A DNA stretch of 64,000 nucleotides from Caribbeanibacter sp964518305 (lineage in GTDB: Bacteria; Gemmatimonadota; Gemmatimonadetes; Palauibacterales; Palauibacteraceae). The stretch is taken from contig CAZFDK010000008.1 in NCBI GenBank assembly GCA_964518305.1, positions 24,240-88,239 of the forward strand. The letters run 5' to 3'. The position numbers and the translations under genes were made by a program. The notes under the pieces were generated by a model that worked only from the letters and a program-made list of their open reading frames with translations, was not told the DNA's origin and did no database searches. Positions 33,976 through 43,433 of this stretch are shown piece after piece. Positions within the stretch are counted from its first letter, which is position 1. Every line of letters begins with the position of its first letter.

Positions 33976-34182
33976 ACGAGTGGATCCATGAGGAGACAGA
34001 CGCAAGTAAGGAGCGCCGGGAGGTGCATCAGCCGGCGGACGGAGGCAGCCGACGCAGAAGGCGCCGCATCGGTGTCGAAGCAGTGTAAAATGTACAGGCA
34101 GTGTAGAAACCGTCGTCGGCCCGATCCGATCGAGCGTCGACACGGACGGTCTCTCTAACCTATTCCGAACCGCGGCAGAAGC

Positions 34183-35310
34183 ATGCGCCCGTTCCCCGAC
34201 AACCTCCTCGCTGCCGGCCTCGTCATACTGCTCACGCTCCCGCTGGGCTTCGGCGGCGGACCGCCAGGTCCCGTGCCGGTCCTGGACCGAGCTGCCGGAA
34301 CTCGTCCGGACGTCCGCGACATCGGCACGCTGGGCGGCGACTGGAGCGAGGCCAACGGCGTCAACGGCGAAGGCTGGGTCGTGGGTCAGAGCAAGGTGGC
34401 CCCGGGCCGGCTCCATGCCATCTCCCGACACGCGTTCCTCTGGCGCGACGGTCGGATGACGGATCTGGGCACGCTGGGCGGCACCGAGAGCGCGGCCCGG
34501 GACGTCAACGACCGGGGTCAGGTGGTGGGGGTGGCCCAGTTCGACTCCGTGCGGGGACGGGTCGGCCGCTTCGTGGACGTGTCGCGCCGCGCCTTCCGGT
34601 GGGAGGACGGGAGGATGCGCGGGCTGGGAACGCTGGGCGGGGAGAACAGCGAGGCCCACGCGATCAACGAACGCGGAGCCGTCGTGGGCCGCGCCCAGGT
34701 CCGCCCCGGCCGGCTGCATTCCACCTCCTACCACGCCTTCCTGTGGCGGGACGGGACGATGAAAGACCTGGGCACCCTCGGCGGGACCGAGAGCGTCGCC
34801 TTCGACGTCGACGACGCCGGTCGGGTCGTCGGGGCGAGCCAGATCGAGGCCGGCCGCGACCGGCGGGTGGACGTCCACGCCTTCCTCTGGGAGGACGGCC
34901 GGATGCGCGACCTGGGCACCCTCGGCGGGCGCTCGAGCCGCGCCCACGGCATCAACGACCGCGGACAGGTGGTCGGACACAGCTCCACCCTCGACGGCGC
35001 CGTGCACGCTTTCCTCTGGGAGGACGGCCGGATGCGGGACCTGGGGACCCTCGGCGGGCGCTCCAGCCGTGCCTACGACATCAACGAGCGGGGACAGATC
35101 GTCGGGAGCAGCGTGACCGACGAGGGGGACGTGCACGCCTTCCTCTGGGGGGACGGCGAGATGACGGACCTCGGCAGCCTCTCGGACAACAGCAGTGCCA
35201 GCGCCATCAGCGACCACGGGCTCGTGGTCGGCGCCAGCCGGAACGAACGGAAGCGACTCGGAACGGTGGACGTGCACGCCGTCCTATGGGAACCGGACGG
35301 CGACGGCTGA
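34183..35310 (+). CDS. Exported HAF-repeat protein
   Basis: A 375-residue protein with an N-terminal export signal (NLLAAGLVILLTLPLGFGG) and seven HAF-type repeats, each with a version of HAFLWRDGRMTDLGTLGG followed by SxAxxINxRGQVVG. Units are about 44-60 residues; two adjacent copies (around 34880-34970 and 35010-35100) are nearly identical at the DNA level, pointing to recent duplication. HAF repeats probably form an extracellular beta-propeller. No catalytic motif is seen. It converges on the next gene. Confidence 0.9.
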   Translation: MRPFPDNLLAAGLVILLTLPLGFGGGPPGPVPVLDRAAGTRPDVRDIGTLGGDWSEANGVNGEGWVVGQSKVAPGRLHAISRHAFLWRDGRMTDLGTLGGTESAARDVNDRGQVVGVAQFDSVRGRVGRFVDVSRRAFRWEDGRMRGLGTLGGENSEAHAINERGAVVGRAQVRPGRLHSTSYHAFLWRDGTMKDLGTLGGTESVAFDVDDAGRVVGASQIEAGRDRRVDVHAFLWEDGRMRDLGTLGGRSSRAHGINDRGQVVGHSSTLDGAVHAFLWEDGRMRDLGTLGGRSSRAYDINERGQIVGSSVTDEGDVHAFLWGDGEMTDLGSLSDNSSASAISDHGLVVGASRNERKRLGTVDVHAVLWEPDGDG

Positions 35311-35370
35311 ACGCGGACCGCACCCTCCGTGCGGCGCGACCGGCCACCGGGACCCCGGTGGTCGGGCCCC

Positions 35371-35709
35371 TCACACCCTCTCCACCCGCAGCGGCTCCCC
35401 GGCCAGATCGGCCACCAGGTCGGTGTACTCGACACCGAACCACTCGTAGAAGCGCTCCAGGTCCCGCGGCTCCGGCCACACCTCCCGGTCCTCGGTCCAG
35501 GCGGCCAGCTCCTCCTCGAAGATCGACCCGTGGGCCTCCTCGACGAACTCGTTCACCTCCTCCAGCGTGCCGAACTGGGGGATCAGATAGGCCGCGGGCA
35601 TCCCCTCGTCCAGGCGGAAGTCCGGACCGTGGTGCTCCAGCCCGTTCGCCCAGTCCAGATAGGGCTGTCTCGGTACGACCAGGAGAAGCCCTCGGTTCAC
35701 GACATCCAT
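35371..35709 (-). CDS. Hypothetical cytoplasmic protein
   Basis: A 112-residue acidic soluble protein: LLLVVPRQPYLDWANGLEHH, then YLIPQFGTLEEVNEFVEE and DREVWPEPRDLERFYEWFGV. The pattern is well ordered and protein-like, probably a conserved unnamed family, but I cannot assign a function. AGAGGGA lies five bases before ATG 35709; the longer open frame upstream is not coding. Confidence 0.7.
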   Translation of the reverse strand: MDVVNRGLLLVVPRQPYLDWANGLEHHGPDFRLDEGMPAAYLIPQFGTLEEVNEFVEEAHGSIFEEELAAWTEDREVWPEPRDLERFYEWFGVEYTDLVADLAGEPLRVERV

Positions 35710-35798
35710 CGGTCTCCCTCTGCGTATCGGTGTGCGGGGAGGGCCTGCGCGCGGGAGCGCGCGACCTCGAGTTCCCCGAGAGGCCCGCGCCCCCGGGC

Positions 35799-36035
35799 TC
35801 AGCGGCTGACGCCCGGCATTCGCGTCCAGGTCCAGTGGAAGAGACGGGTGGCTCCGTAGAGGACGGCGGACCATGCCACGAAGCCGCCCCCGGTGATGAC
35901 CGCGGCCCGGCCGACACCCTGCCGTTCGGCCACGGACGCCACCATCTCGGCGCCGCCCATGAGCAGCCACGACAGGGCACAGGCGACGGCCACGGAGAGG
36001 CTCAGGGCGAAGAAGCGGGGGCTGTCGTCGTCCAC
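35799..36035 (-). CDS. Small two-helix membrane protein
   Basis: A 78-residue protein with two hydrophobic segments (FFALSLSVAVACALSWLLMG and AAVITGGGFVAWSAVLYGA) and a short polar tail. GGAGG precedes the GTG start by nine bases. No family recognised. It lies between the hypothetical protein and the DUF983 gene on the same strand. Confidence 0.6.
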   Translation of the reverse strand: MDDDSPRFFALSLSVAVACALSWLLMGGAEMVASVAERQGVGRAAVITGGGFVAWSAVLYGATRLFHWTWTRMPGVSR

Positions 36036-36220
36036 GGTCCCGTGCCTCCGGTTCGGCGTTCGCGGATCCGGATCGGCGAGTCCTGGTCGGCGCTCGGCCG
36101 GGGCCTCGCCGAGGGTCGAGGTCGGAGGAGCCCGATGCCCGTTCAAGTTATCCCGCGCCGGGGCTCCATCCACCCCCTCCGCCCCCTGCGCGGAGCGCTC
36201 GACCGCGGCGTGCGTCCGCC

Positions 36221-36601
36221 CTACGGCTCCCGCCACTCCCCGGCCTCCCCGATCTCCTCCGTGGCCCACAGGAACCACACCCAGAACGCCTTGCAGGTGC
36301 GGTAGGCGGGGAAGATCGAGAGGACCACGGCCGCCACGCTGGTCCAGATCACCCACGTCCGGAGCCCGAAGCGCCATCCGAGCAGGGCCAGCGCGACGAG
36401 CCCGGAGAGGCCTCCCACCGTGTAGCCGAGGATGATGGGACCGCCGTAGTGGGCCCCGTGCTCTCCGCGGAGGTCGGTCCCGCAGCTCGGGCACCGATCG
36501 TGGATCCGGTGTCCCTCGCTGAACAGCTCGCCGTCACCGCACCCCGGACACCGATGCCGGAGCGTGGTGCGGGCCAGGCGCTTCCACTCGACCTCGAGCA
36601 T
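36221..36601 (-). CDS. DUF983 family membrane protein
   Basis: A 126-residue protein of the DUF983 family: two CxxC zinc-knuckle pairs (HRCPGCGDGELFSEGHRI and RCPSCGTDLRGEHGAHYGG) precede two membrane helices (LGYTVGGLSGLVALALLGW and WVIWTSVAAVVLSIFPAYR). The family's role is unknown; in proteobacteria it is often near cytochrome oxidase genes. ATG 36601 fits the family N terminus. The gene is divergent from the S9 peptidase. Confidence 0.85.
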   Translation of the reverse strand: MLEVEWKRLARTTLRHRCPGCGDGELFSEGHRIHDRCPSCGTDLRGEHGAHYGGPIILGYTVGGLSGLVALALLGWRFGLRTWVIWTSVAAVVLSIFPAYRTCKAFWVWFLWATEEIGEAGEWREP

Positions 36602-36720
36602 GCTTCCCCGTCGCTGCCGTCCCGGGCCACCCGCCGCGGTGTCACGCACGCGGCCCCTGCCCTAGCTTCGGTTCGTCCTGCATCGTCCGCGTCCCTGGTT
36701 CCAGCAGCAAGGGTGACACC

Positions 36721-38832
36721 ATGCCATCTAGCGCATCCCTCCCCCGTTTCTCGGTCGCCTGTGCCGTCGGCGTCCTCCTCGCCCTCGTGGCCCCCGCGCC
36801 CCCGGCGGTGTCACCGGCCGCGGCCCAGCCGGCCGATGCCGATTCCACGCTCCGGCTGGAGCAGTACCTGGACATGGAGGACGTCTCCGACCCGCGCCTC
36901 TCGCCGGACGGAGACCGGGTGGTCTACGTCCGGAGCTGGATCGACCCCATGCACGACACGCGCAAGTCCGCGATCTGGATCATGAGCGCCGACGGCAGCC
37001 GGGACCGTCACCTGGTGGAGGGAAGCTCCCCGCGGTGGTCTCCCTCCGGCGACCGGCTCGCGTTCCTGGCCTGCGGCACCCCCGGCGGCGACCGGAGCGC
37101 CCTGCAGGAGTGCGGCGAGGACGCCGAGCGCCAGATCTGGGTCCGGATCATGGAAGGCGAGGGCTCGGGATCCGTGACCCAGGTGACGCGGCTCACCGAG
37201 GGAGCGGGTGACATCGAGTGGTCCCCGGACGGCGAGCGCATCGCCTTCAGCCGCTTCCTCGAGGACGAGGACACCTACCGGGTGGACCTCCCGGAGCGGC
37301 CGGAGGGCGCAGAGTGGACGGAGGCGCCGCGGGTGGTGGACCGGCTGGACTACCGACAGGACGGCGTCGGCTTCACCCGGGACGGCCACGATCACGTGTT
37401 CACGGTCTCCGCCGGTGGAGGCACACCGAGGCAGGTGACCCACGGCCCCTACGACCACGGGGACCCGCGGTGGAGCCCGGACGGATCGACGATCTACGTG
37501 GACGGCCTCCGAACCGAGGACGCCGCCTACGAAATCCAGGAGTCCGAAGTCTACGCGGTGGACCTCGACACCCGAGAGATCACGGCCCTCACCGACCGGA
37601 ACGGCCCGGACGGCAACCCGGCGCCGGGGCCCGGCGGCGAGTGGATCGCCTATACCGGCGCCGACTCCACCGGCCAGACTTACCAGACCTCCAACCTCTA
37701 CGTCATGCGCTCCGACGGCTCCGGCGTCCGGGAGCTGGCCGCCGACTTCGACCGCTCCCCAGGCGATCTCATCTGGGCCCCCGACGGGAGCGGCGTCTAC
37801 TTCACCGCCGAGAACCGGGGCACCGAGGACCTGTACTTCGCCGGGGTGAACGACACCTTCCGGCGCGTCACCGAGGGGCAGCACGTGCTGCGCACCACGG
37901 ACATCGACGACGACGGGACGGCCGTGGGCGTGATGGAGACGCCGAGGCGGCCCGACGACCTGGTCACCTTCGAGCTCACGCAGCCGGATCCCGAGTACCG
38001 GACCGCCGTGAACGAGGACGTCCTGGACGACGTCCAGCTCGGCGACGTGGAGGAGATCTGGTACGAGTCGGCGGACGGGTTCCGGATCCAGGGGTGGATC
38101 GTGAAGCCGCCGAACTTCGATCCCTCCCGGCAGTATCCGCTCATCCTCCACATTCACGGCGGCCCGCACGCCATGTACGACGTGGGCTTCAGCTTCCGCT
38201 ACCAGCACTTCGCCTCGGAGGGCTACGTCACCCTGTACACCAACCCCCGGGGATCCACCGGCTACGGCACCGAGTTCGGGAACGCCATCGACCACGCCTA
38301 CCCCGGCCGGGACTACGACGACCTGATGACCGGGGTGGACAGCCTCATCGACCGGGGCTACATCGACTCCGACAACATGCTGGCCACCGGGTGCAGCGGA
38401 GGGGGCGTGCTCTCGAGCTGGATCGTCACCCAGACCGACCGATTCGCCGCCGCCGTGGTCCGCTGCCCCGTCACCGACTGGCTCTCCTTCGTCGGCACCA
38501 CCGACAGCCCCTACTGGTACTACAACTTCCGCGAGTTCCCCTGGGAGGACCCGACCGAGCACCTGGAGCGCTCGCCCCTGATGCAGGTCGGCCAGGTGGA
38601 GACGCCGACCCTGCTCATGACCGGGGTGAACGACCTCCGGACGCCGATGCCCCAGACCGAGGAGTTCTACCAGGCGCTCAAGCTTCGGAAGGTGCCCACG
38701 AAGATGATCCGGATGGAGGACGAGTGGCACGGCACCGGATCCAACCCGTCGAACTTCATGCGCACCCAGCTCCACATCCTGAAGTGGTTCGAGGAGTACA
38801 TGAGCGACGACATGAAGAAGAGGATGCAGTAA
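36721..38832 (+). CDS. S9-family (prolyl oligopeptidase-like) peptidase, exported
   Basis: A 703-residue secreted serine peptidase. A signal peptide (VACAVGVLLALVAPAPP) is followed by a WD40/TolB-like propeller to about residue 430 with repeated WSPDGDRIAF-type blades, and a C-terminal alpha/beta hydrolase. The catalytic Ser is in ATGCSGGGVLSSW near residue 558, the Asp in TGVNDLRTPMPQ near 637 and the His in EDEWHGTG near 669. The nucleophile elbow GCSGGG differs from the common GGSYGG. S9C members digest peptides in the periplasm or medium. Confidence 0.93.
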   Translation: MPSSASLPRFSVACAVGVLLALVAPAPPAVSPAAAQPADADSTLRLEQYLDMEDVSDPRLSPDGDRVVYVRSWIDPMHDTRKSAIWIMSADGSRDRHLVEGSSPRWSPSGDRLAFLACGTPGGDRSALQECGEDAERQIWVRIMEGEGSGSVTQVTRLTEGAGDIEWSPDGERIAFSRFLEDEDTYRVDLPERPEGAEWTEAPRVVDRLDYRQDGVGFTRDGHDHVFTVSAGGGTPRQVTHGPYDHGDPRWSPDGSTIYVDGLRTEDAAYEIQESEVYAVDLDTREITALTDRNGPDGNPAPGPGGEWIAYTGADSTGQTYQTSNLYVMRSDGSGVRELAADFDRSPGDLIWAPDGSGVYFTAENRGTEDLYFAGVNDTFRRVTEGQHVLRTTDIDDDGTAVGVMETPRRPDDLVTFELTQPDPEYRTAVNEDVLDDVQLGDVEEIWYESADGFRIQGWIVKPPNFDPSRQYPLILHIHGGPHAMYDVGFSFRYQHFASEGYVTLYTNPRGSTGYGTEFGNAIDHAYPGRDYDDLMTGVDSLIDRGYIDSDNMLATGCSGGGVLSSWIVTQTDRFAAAVVRCPVTDWLSFVGTTDSPYWYYNFREFPWEDPTEHLERSPLMQVGQVETPTLLMTGVNDLRTPMPQTEEFYQALKLRKVPTKMIRMEDEWHGTGSNPSNFMRTQLHILKWFEEYMSDDMKKRMQ

Positions 38833-38878
38833 GCAGCCAGAGGCAGAGGAGGGGGGCGGCCCGGGCCGAGCGCGCCGC

Positions 38879-40735
38879 TCAGCCTCCGGGACCCTCGTCC
38901 GCCAGCCCCACGGCCCGCATCAGCGCCAGGGCGTTGGTGGAGGGCGCCGGCCCGGGCCGGAGCCGGTAGTCGAAGCTGAGCAGCGGCCCCTCCGCCCCCT
39001 CGGAGACGTCGCCGGTGAGGTGCACCACGTCGGCCGCGGACTCCAGCTCCGCCGTGTGGTGCACCCGGAGGTCGTGCGTGGCCACGGCGCCGATTGCACC
39101 CGAGTCCAGCAGCCGTCGGAGCACGATCCTGATTCCCTCGCGGCGCTCCGCCTCGTTGGTGCCCTGCAGCGGCTCGTCCAGGAGGTAGAGGGCCCGGGCC
39201 CGGCCGTCGCCCGCGACTTCGGCCCCCTCCACCACCTGACGCATCCGCCGGAGCTCGGCCATGAACTCCGAGATGCCCTCCGACAGCGAGTCCTCCACCT
39301 GCATGGAGGTGTGGACCTCCAGCGGCGGAATCCGGAGACGGCTGGCGGGCACCGGTGCGCCGGCCTGCGCCAGGACCGCGCTCAAGCCCAAGGAACGCAG
39401 CAGCGTGCTCTTCCCGGACATGTTCGAGCCCGTGACCAGCAGGAAGGTGCCCGGCGGGCCCACCTCGACGTCGTTGCGGATGCATTCGTCGGGCGGCAGC
39501 AGCGGATGACCCAGGTCGGCGGCCTCCAGCGACTCCACCGACCGATCGATGTCCGGGTAGGTCCAGTCGTCGTGGTCCGCGTCCAGGACCGACAGCGCCA
39601 TCAGGACGTCCACCCGGCCCAGCGCGTCGAACCACTCCCGGGCCCGGTCCCCGAAGCGGCGCTGCCACCGCTCCAGCAGCCACAGCAGATGGACGTCCCA
39701 GAGAAAGAGCAACTGGAGCGGAAGGTGTGCGAGCGCGTTCCGGCGGACGTCCGATGCCGAGATCACCTGTTCCAGCCGCTCCAGGGCCGAGGCGGCATCC
39801 GGCGAGCCGCTCACCGCCCGACGGGCCTCCTCCAGCAGGTCGGCCTCGCCGGGCACGGAGCCCAGCCTCTCCAGCAGGGACGCGTGTCGACCCGCGTTCT
39901 CCTCGCCCAGCGTGACGCGGTCGAAGACGTGATGGATCCGGGTCGAGGACACGCCGGAGACCGCCAGTGCGGCGACGAGGCCCAGGAGCCACCACGGATA
40001 GGCGGTGAATCCGGCCGCGTGCGCCGCCGCCAGGCCGGCGTTCGCGACAGGCAGCAGGCGGGCGATCCACAGCAGCCAGCCACGCTTCGCGAGCCAGGGC
40101 TCACCCTCCGCCCAGCGGAGGAAGGGCTCCACACGATCCGCCGACGAGACGCCCGCCTGCCGGGCCGCAGCCACCCAGTCCTGGCGGGCGTCCACCTCCG
40201 GGGCAAGTGACCGGACGGCCTCCTGGCGTGACACGACGCCCCCGGGCGCGGCCCGCTCGAGCAGCCAGCGACGGAGACGCTTCGCTCCCGCCGCCGTGGA
40301 CACCGTGCTCAGCAGGCGAACGACGGACGCCCGTCCCACCACGTCCAGGTCGTCGGCGTACGGGTGATCCGCCGCCTCCTCTGCCAGGAGTTCGCCGGCG
40401 TAGGCCGTTTCCGGAAGCCCCTCCCACTCCCGACGCAGCCGTGCACTCGCCTCCCGGTTGACGTCCACCAGGTGCTCGATGCGCTCCCTCTCGCGGCGGG
40501 CGCGCCGGTGACGCACCACGAGGACGGCGAAGACCAGCCCCGCGACGAAGCCGGCCGCGGCCAGGCCCCGGGAGGAGACCCCGGCAGTCCACTCGGCTCC
40601 CAGGAGCAGGGCCAGGGCGACCAGAAAGGAAACGATCCGGCCGGTCGTCAGCCGGTCGAGGCGCCCGGACAGCTCCTCCACCCGCGCCGAGAAACGCTGC
40701 TGACGCTCGGAGTAGCGCCGCTCTGCCGTGCTCAA
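38879..40735 (-). CDS. Membrane-anchored MutS-like ATPase
   Basis: A 618-residue protein. The N terminus has two membrane helices (VSFLVALALLLGAEWTAG and AAGFVAGLVFAVLVV), and more hydrophobic sequence lies near 225-265 (WWLLGLVAALAVSGV). The C-terminal third is a MutS ABC-type ATPase: Walker A GSNMSGKST near 435, signature-like DSLSEGISEFMAEL, Walker B ALYLLDEPLQGTN near 515 and the H-loop VATHDL. The mismatch-recognition domain I is absent, so it is not canonical mismatch repair. The TTG start has GAGG eight bases upstream. Confidence 0.88.
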   Translation of the reverse strand: MSTAERRYSERQQRFSARVEELSGRLDRLTTGRIVSFLVALALLLGAEWTAGVSSRGLAAAGFVAGLVFAVLVVRHRRARRERERIEHLVDVNREASARLRREWEGLPETAYAGELLAEEAADHPYADDLDVVGRASVVRLLSTVSTAAGAKRLRRWLLERAAPGGVVSRQEAVRSLAPEVDARQDWVAAARQAGVSSADRVEPFLRWAEGEPWLAKRGWLLWIARLLPVANAGLAAAHAAGFTAYPWWLLGLVAALAVSGVSSTRIHHVFDRVTLGEENAGRHASLLERLGSVPGEADLLEEARRAVSGSPDAASALERLEQVISASDVRRNALAHLPLQLLFLWDVHLLWLLERWQRRFGDRAREWFDALGRVDVLMALSVLDADHDDWTYPDIDRSVESLEAADLGHPLLPPDECIRNDVEVGPPGTFLLVTGSNMSGKSTLLRSLGLSAVLAQAGAPVPASRLRIPPLEVHTSMQVEDSLSEGISEFMAELRRMRQVVEGAEVAGDGRARALYLLDEPLQGTNEAERREGIRIVLRRLLDSGAIGAVATHDLRVHHTAELESAADVVHLTGDVSEGAEGPLLSFDYRLRPGPAPSTNALALMRAVGLADEGPGG

Positions 40736-40800
40736 CCCACCGTCCTCTTCCTATCGCCTCGGACGGCCGGTGCCGGCTTCCTCCGGGGACGGAGGCGGGC

Positions 40801-41340
40801 TCACTGGTCGGTTCGCCGCTCCACGAGGTCTTTCACGCTCAGCACCTCCAGGTCCGTCTGCTCCATCACCAGGTCGGCCAGGCGGACGGCGCGGTCCCGG
40901 CTCGCCACGAACCACCAGTTCGAGTACTCCACCCGGGCGCGGAGCCGCCCCTCCGGGTCGTGCAGACGTAGCTCGTCGTGATCGGCATCGAAGCGCCAGT
41001 CCGTGGGAGTACGGACACCGCTCACCACCAGGCGCGAGATGAGCGCACTCCACACCAGGTTCCGCAGGGAATCCTGAAGGAGACTGCGGAGCGCGGTCAC
41101 GGGGTAATCGCGGAGCACGCGGATGCGACCGCCCCGCACGGTGCCACCGATGTCCTCCGACTCCACGCCGGTCTCCAGATCCGTGATCCTCCAGCTGTCC
41201 CCGTGATCCAGGATGTCGAGCTCCGGACTGACAATGCCCAGGGCATGCTCGGCGGCGCCCGGAGAGACACCGATCCGATAGTCGGCGCCCTCCTCCGGAC
41301 GGTGGAGAGCGACCTCCACCGGCAGGCGCGGGGGCCTCAT
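40801..41340 (-). CDS. Hypothetical protein
   Basis: A 179-residue soluble protein. It starts with MRPPRLPVEVALHRPEEGA and has a beta-rich first half with LDILDHGDSWRITDLETG, a basic helical middle (LRSLLQDSLRNLVWSALISR) and an alpha/beta end with EYSNWWFVASRDRAVRLADL. GGAGGGG lies four bases before ATG 41340. No family recognised. It sits between the MutS-like and zinc-ribbon genes on the same strand. Confidence 0.6.
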   Translation of the reverse strand: MRPPRLPVEVALHRPEEGADYRIGVSPGAAEHALGIVSPELDILDHGDSWRITDLETGVESEDIGGTVRGGRIRVLRDYPVTALRSLLQDSLRNLVWSALISRLVVSGVRTPTDWRFDADHDELRLHDPEGRLRARVEYSNWWFVASRDRAVRLADLVMEQTDLEVLSVKDLVERRTDQ

Positions 41341-41377
41341 CCAACCCCTCCCGCGGGCGCTCGCTGCATGGCTGACA

Positions 41378-41614
41378 TCACTGCGTGAAGAAGTCGAAGA
41401 TGTCTCCGAGCACGCCCTGCTCGACCTTGTACAGCTCCGTGTAACGGCACTCCTCGCAGGTGACGGTCGTGAAGCGGTTTCGCTGCACGTCGAAGATCTT
41501 GCTGAAGATGCCGCCCGTCGCCCGCATCTCGTCGACCTCGTACCCCGCGCCCCCACACTTCGGGCAGGTGAAGGAGAGGTCCTCCGACGGATCGGCGCCG
41601 CTCCCTCCGATCAT
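41378..41614 (-). CDS. Zinc-ribbon protein
   Basis: A 78-residue protein with two CxxC knuckles, FTCPKCGGAGYEVDEMRATG and FTTVTCEECRYTELYK, separated by FSKIFDVQRNRF. This matches the small family of predicted nucleic-acid-binding zinc ribbons (zinc_ribbon_13 type). The internal ATG at 41614 (MIGGSGADPSED) gives the family-like start; the longer form to 41662 is less likely. Partner and role are unknown. Confidence 0.85.
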   Translation of the reverse strand: MIGGSGADPSEDLSFTCPKCGGAGYEVDEMRATGGIFSKIFDVQRNRFTTVTCEECRYTELYKVEQGVLGDIFDFFTQ

Positions 41615-41723
41615 CTCTGCGCTCCCGGCTCGGTGGCGATCTACAGACGTCTTCGGACGCACCCATCAATCGTGCGCACGAGTCTCTGGCCGGCGCAAGC
41701 GGGTGCGTCGTACCGGTTCCGCG

Positions 41724-42419
41724 TCACCCGCCTCCAGCGGCCTGCAACACGGAGAGGTCGTCGTTCGACGGGTCGTTCACGCGTCGGCTGATGGGCTGCA
41801 GCTCCAGCCCCTCCGGCTCGATGGGTGCGAGGATCTCCCGGAGCTCCTCCTCCTCCGACGCCGGGTCGAGCCACCGCTCGTAGTCACCGGGGAGAAGGAA
41901 TGCGGGCTGGCGGTCGTGCACCGTGGCCACCAGGTCGGAGGCGTCGGTGGTGAGGATCGTGTACGACCGGACGTAGTCGCCCTCGGCGCCCTCGTCCTTC
42001 TCGCCCCAGCGCTCCCAGAGTCCCGCGAACGCAAACGGGCGGTCGTCCTCGAGGCGGACGTGGAAGGGCTGCTTGGGCCCGCCGTTCCCGGCCTGCCACT
42101 CGTAGAAGCCGTCCGCCGGAACGAGGCACCGCCGCTTCCGGAAGGCCTCCCGAAACGAAGGCTTCTCGGGGGCCGACTCGGCCCGGGCGTTGATGAGCGT
42201 CGGGAAGTCGTCGGGGTCGTCGACCCAGAACGGGACCAGTCCCCACCGCCCTCCGGCGAGCTGCCGACTGCCGTCCTCGGCAGAGCGGACGAAGAGCGCG
42301 TCCTGCGTCGGGGCGATGTTGTAACGGGGCCCCGGCCAGGTCAGGTCGTCGAGGGGTGTGGCGTCGAAGGCGTCGGCCACCTCCTCGGCGCTCCGACGCA
42401 GGGTATAGCGTCCGCACAT
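41724..42419 (-). CDS. SOS response-associated peptidase (SRAP, YedK/HMCES)
   Basis: A 231-residue SRAP protein. The start MCGRYTL puts the catalytic Cys at position 2, which forms a thiazolidine crosslink to abasic sites in single-stranded DNA after Met removal. RYNIAPTQDALFV, GRWGLVPFWVDD, NARAESAPEKPSFREAF, RCLVPADGFYEWQ and the catalytic His in LVATVHDRQPAFL complete the family pattern. It shields abasic sites during replication. The open frame upstream of the Met is disregarded because Cys2 fixes the start. Confidence 0.95.
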   Translation of the reverse strand: MCGRYTLRRSAEEVADAFDATPLDDLTWPGPRYNIAPTQDALFVRSAEDGSRQLAGGRWGLVPFWVDDPDDFPTLINARAESAPEKPSFREAFRKRRCLVPADGFYEWQAGNGGPKQPFHVRLEDDRPFAFAGLWERWGEKDEGAEGDYVRSYTILTTDASDLVATVHDRQPAFLLPGDYERWLDPASEEEELREILAPIEPEGLELQPISRRVNDPSNDDLSVLQAAGGG

Positions 42420-42653
42420 CGTCGGGCAGGCTCCCGGTCGTGGTGGATTCGGAAGGCGTTTCCCCCATACAGGTTGCCGGGTGGGGCAGCCGCCCACCAC
42501 CCCGTCCCGGCAGGAGCGCCGAACCGGCATGGATCCTCTGCGTTCCGGACGCCGTTCCCATACTGTGGCCGAGGACGCGGGATCCCGTGGGGTGGCTCAC
42601 GGGGTCCGGGTCCCGGACTCATGCTCAGATCACCACGGAACGCGGAGGTCGCC

Positions 42654-43310
42654 ATGAGAGAGGGACACATCCTGGAAGCGCTGGCCGTGCTGGCGGCAGG
42701 AAGCCTCGTCCTCATCGCATGGATTTTGGCCGCCCGGCCCGAAGGGGCCTGGGTGGCCCTGGCCGCCGGGATCCAGGCACTGGCCACGGTCCTGCTCGTG
42801 ACCGTTGCTATCTCGCTCACTTCGATGGTCGAGCAGCAGACCGAATCGTCGCGGGAGAACGTCGACCGGCTGGTGCGCCGGGATCGGGAGAAGAAGCTCC
42901 GCAGTCTGCGCACGGTGCACGCGGCGATGACGAGCCTCGCGAACGAGGCGCGACGGTGGGACGTCCGCGACGACATCCTGAGGCTCGCCCGGCAGGGTAC
43001 ACTGCCCGACGATCACCTGGAGCCGGACAACCTGCTGGAGATCCGGGACGGCGCGGCAACCCTCGGCGCGGAACCCTACGAGGCCGTCCGGGGGGCGGTC
43101 CAGTCGGCCCGCTCCGCCCGGCACTCCCTGGACGTGCTCCGACGGTGGGGAGGCCGCGCTGCCGGAGAGGAGACCCGGGACGAGATCGAACGCCTCGATC
43201 GCTCGCTGGCCGACGTCCGGGAGGACGCTCGCCGCGGCGCCGCCGCGGCCGAGGAGGAGGCCGCAGAGCTGGAGGAATGGATCGACGGGGACGGTGGCCG
43301 CGCACCGTAG
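42654..43310 (+). CDS. Membrane protein with cytoplasmic coiled coil
   Basis: A 218-residue protein with two adjacent helices (LAVLAAGSLVLIAWILAA and WVALAAGIQALATVLLVTVAIS) and a long charged helical region (SMVEQQTESSRENVDRLVRR onward) to an acidic C terminus. GGAGG lies five bases before ATG 42654. No family recognised. It is divergent from the SRAP gene. Confidence 0.65.
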   Translation: MREGHILEALAVLAAGSLVLIAWILAARPEGAWVALAAGIQALATVLLVTVAISLTSMVEQQTESSRENVDRLVRRDREKKLRSLRTVHAAMTSLANEARRWDVRDDILRLARQGTLPDDHLEPDNLLEIRDGAATLGAEPYEAVRGAVQSARSARHSLDVLRRWGGRAAGEETRDEIERLDRSLADVREDARRGAAAAEEEAAELEEWIDGDGGRAP

Positions 43311-43433
43311 CACCGGAATCAGCCTCCTGAGTGACCGTCAGCTCCCTCCCCTGTGCGCGGAGCTCCGAGGGTGCGGAGAAGAGTGCGACCGCGGCTTTCC
43401 ACGCATCCCCCTCTTTGGAAGTCGGAGCGACCG

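Noticed and set aside
34880..35100. Near-identical DNA repeats considered as a mobile or CRISPR-like element
   Set aside because: They are in-frame coding repeats of the HAF protein, with no spacers of constant length and no cas genes.
35344..35361. Short GC hairpin between the convergent HAF and hypothetical genes
   Set aside because: A seven-base stem with a four-base loop and no T tract is common by chance in this GC-rich sequence.
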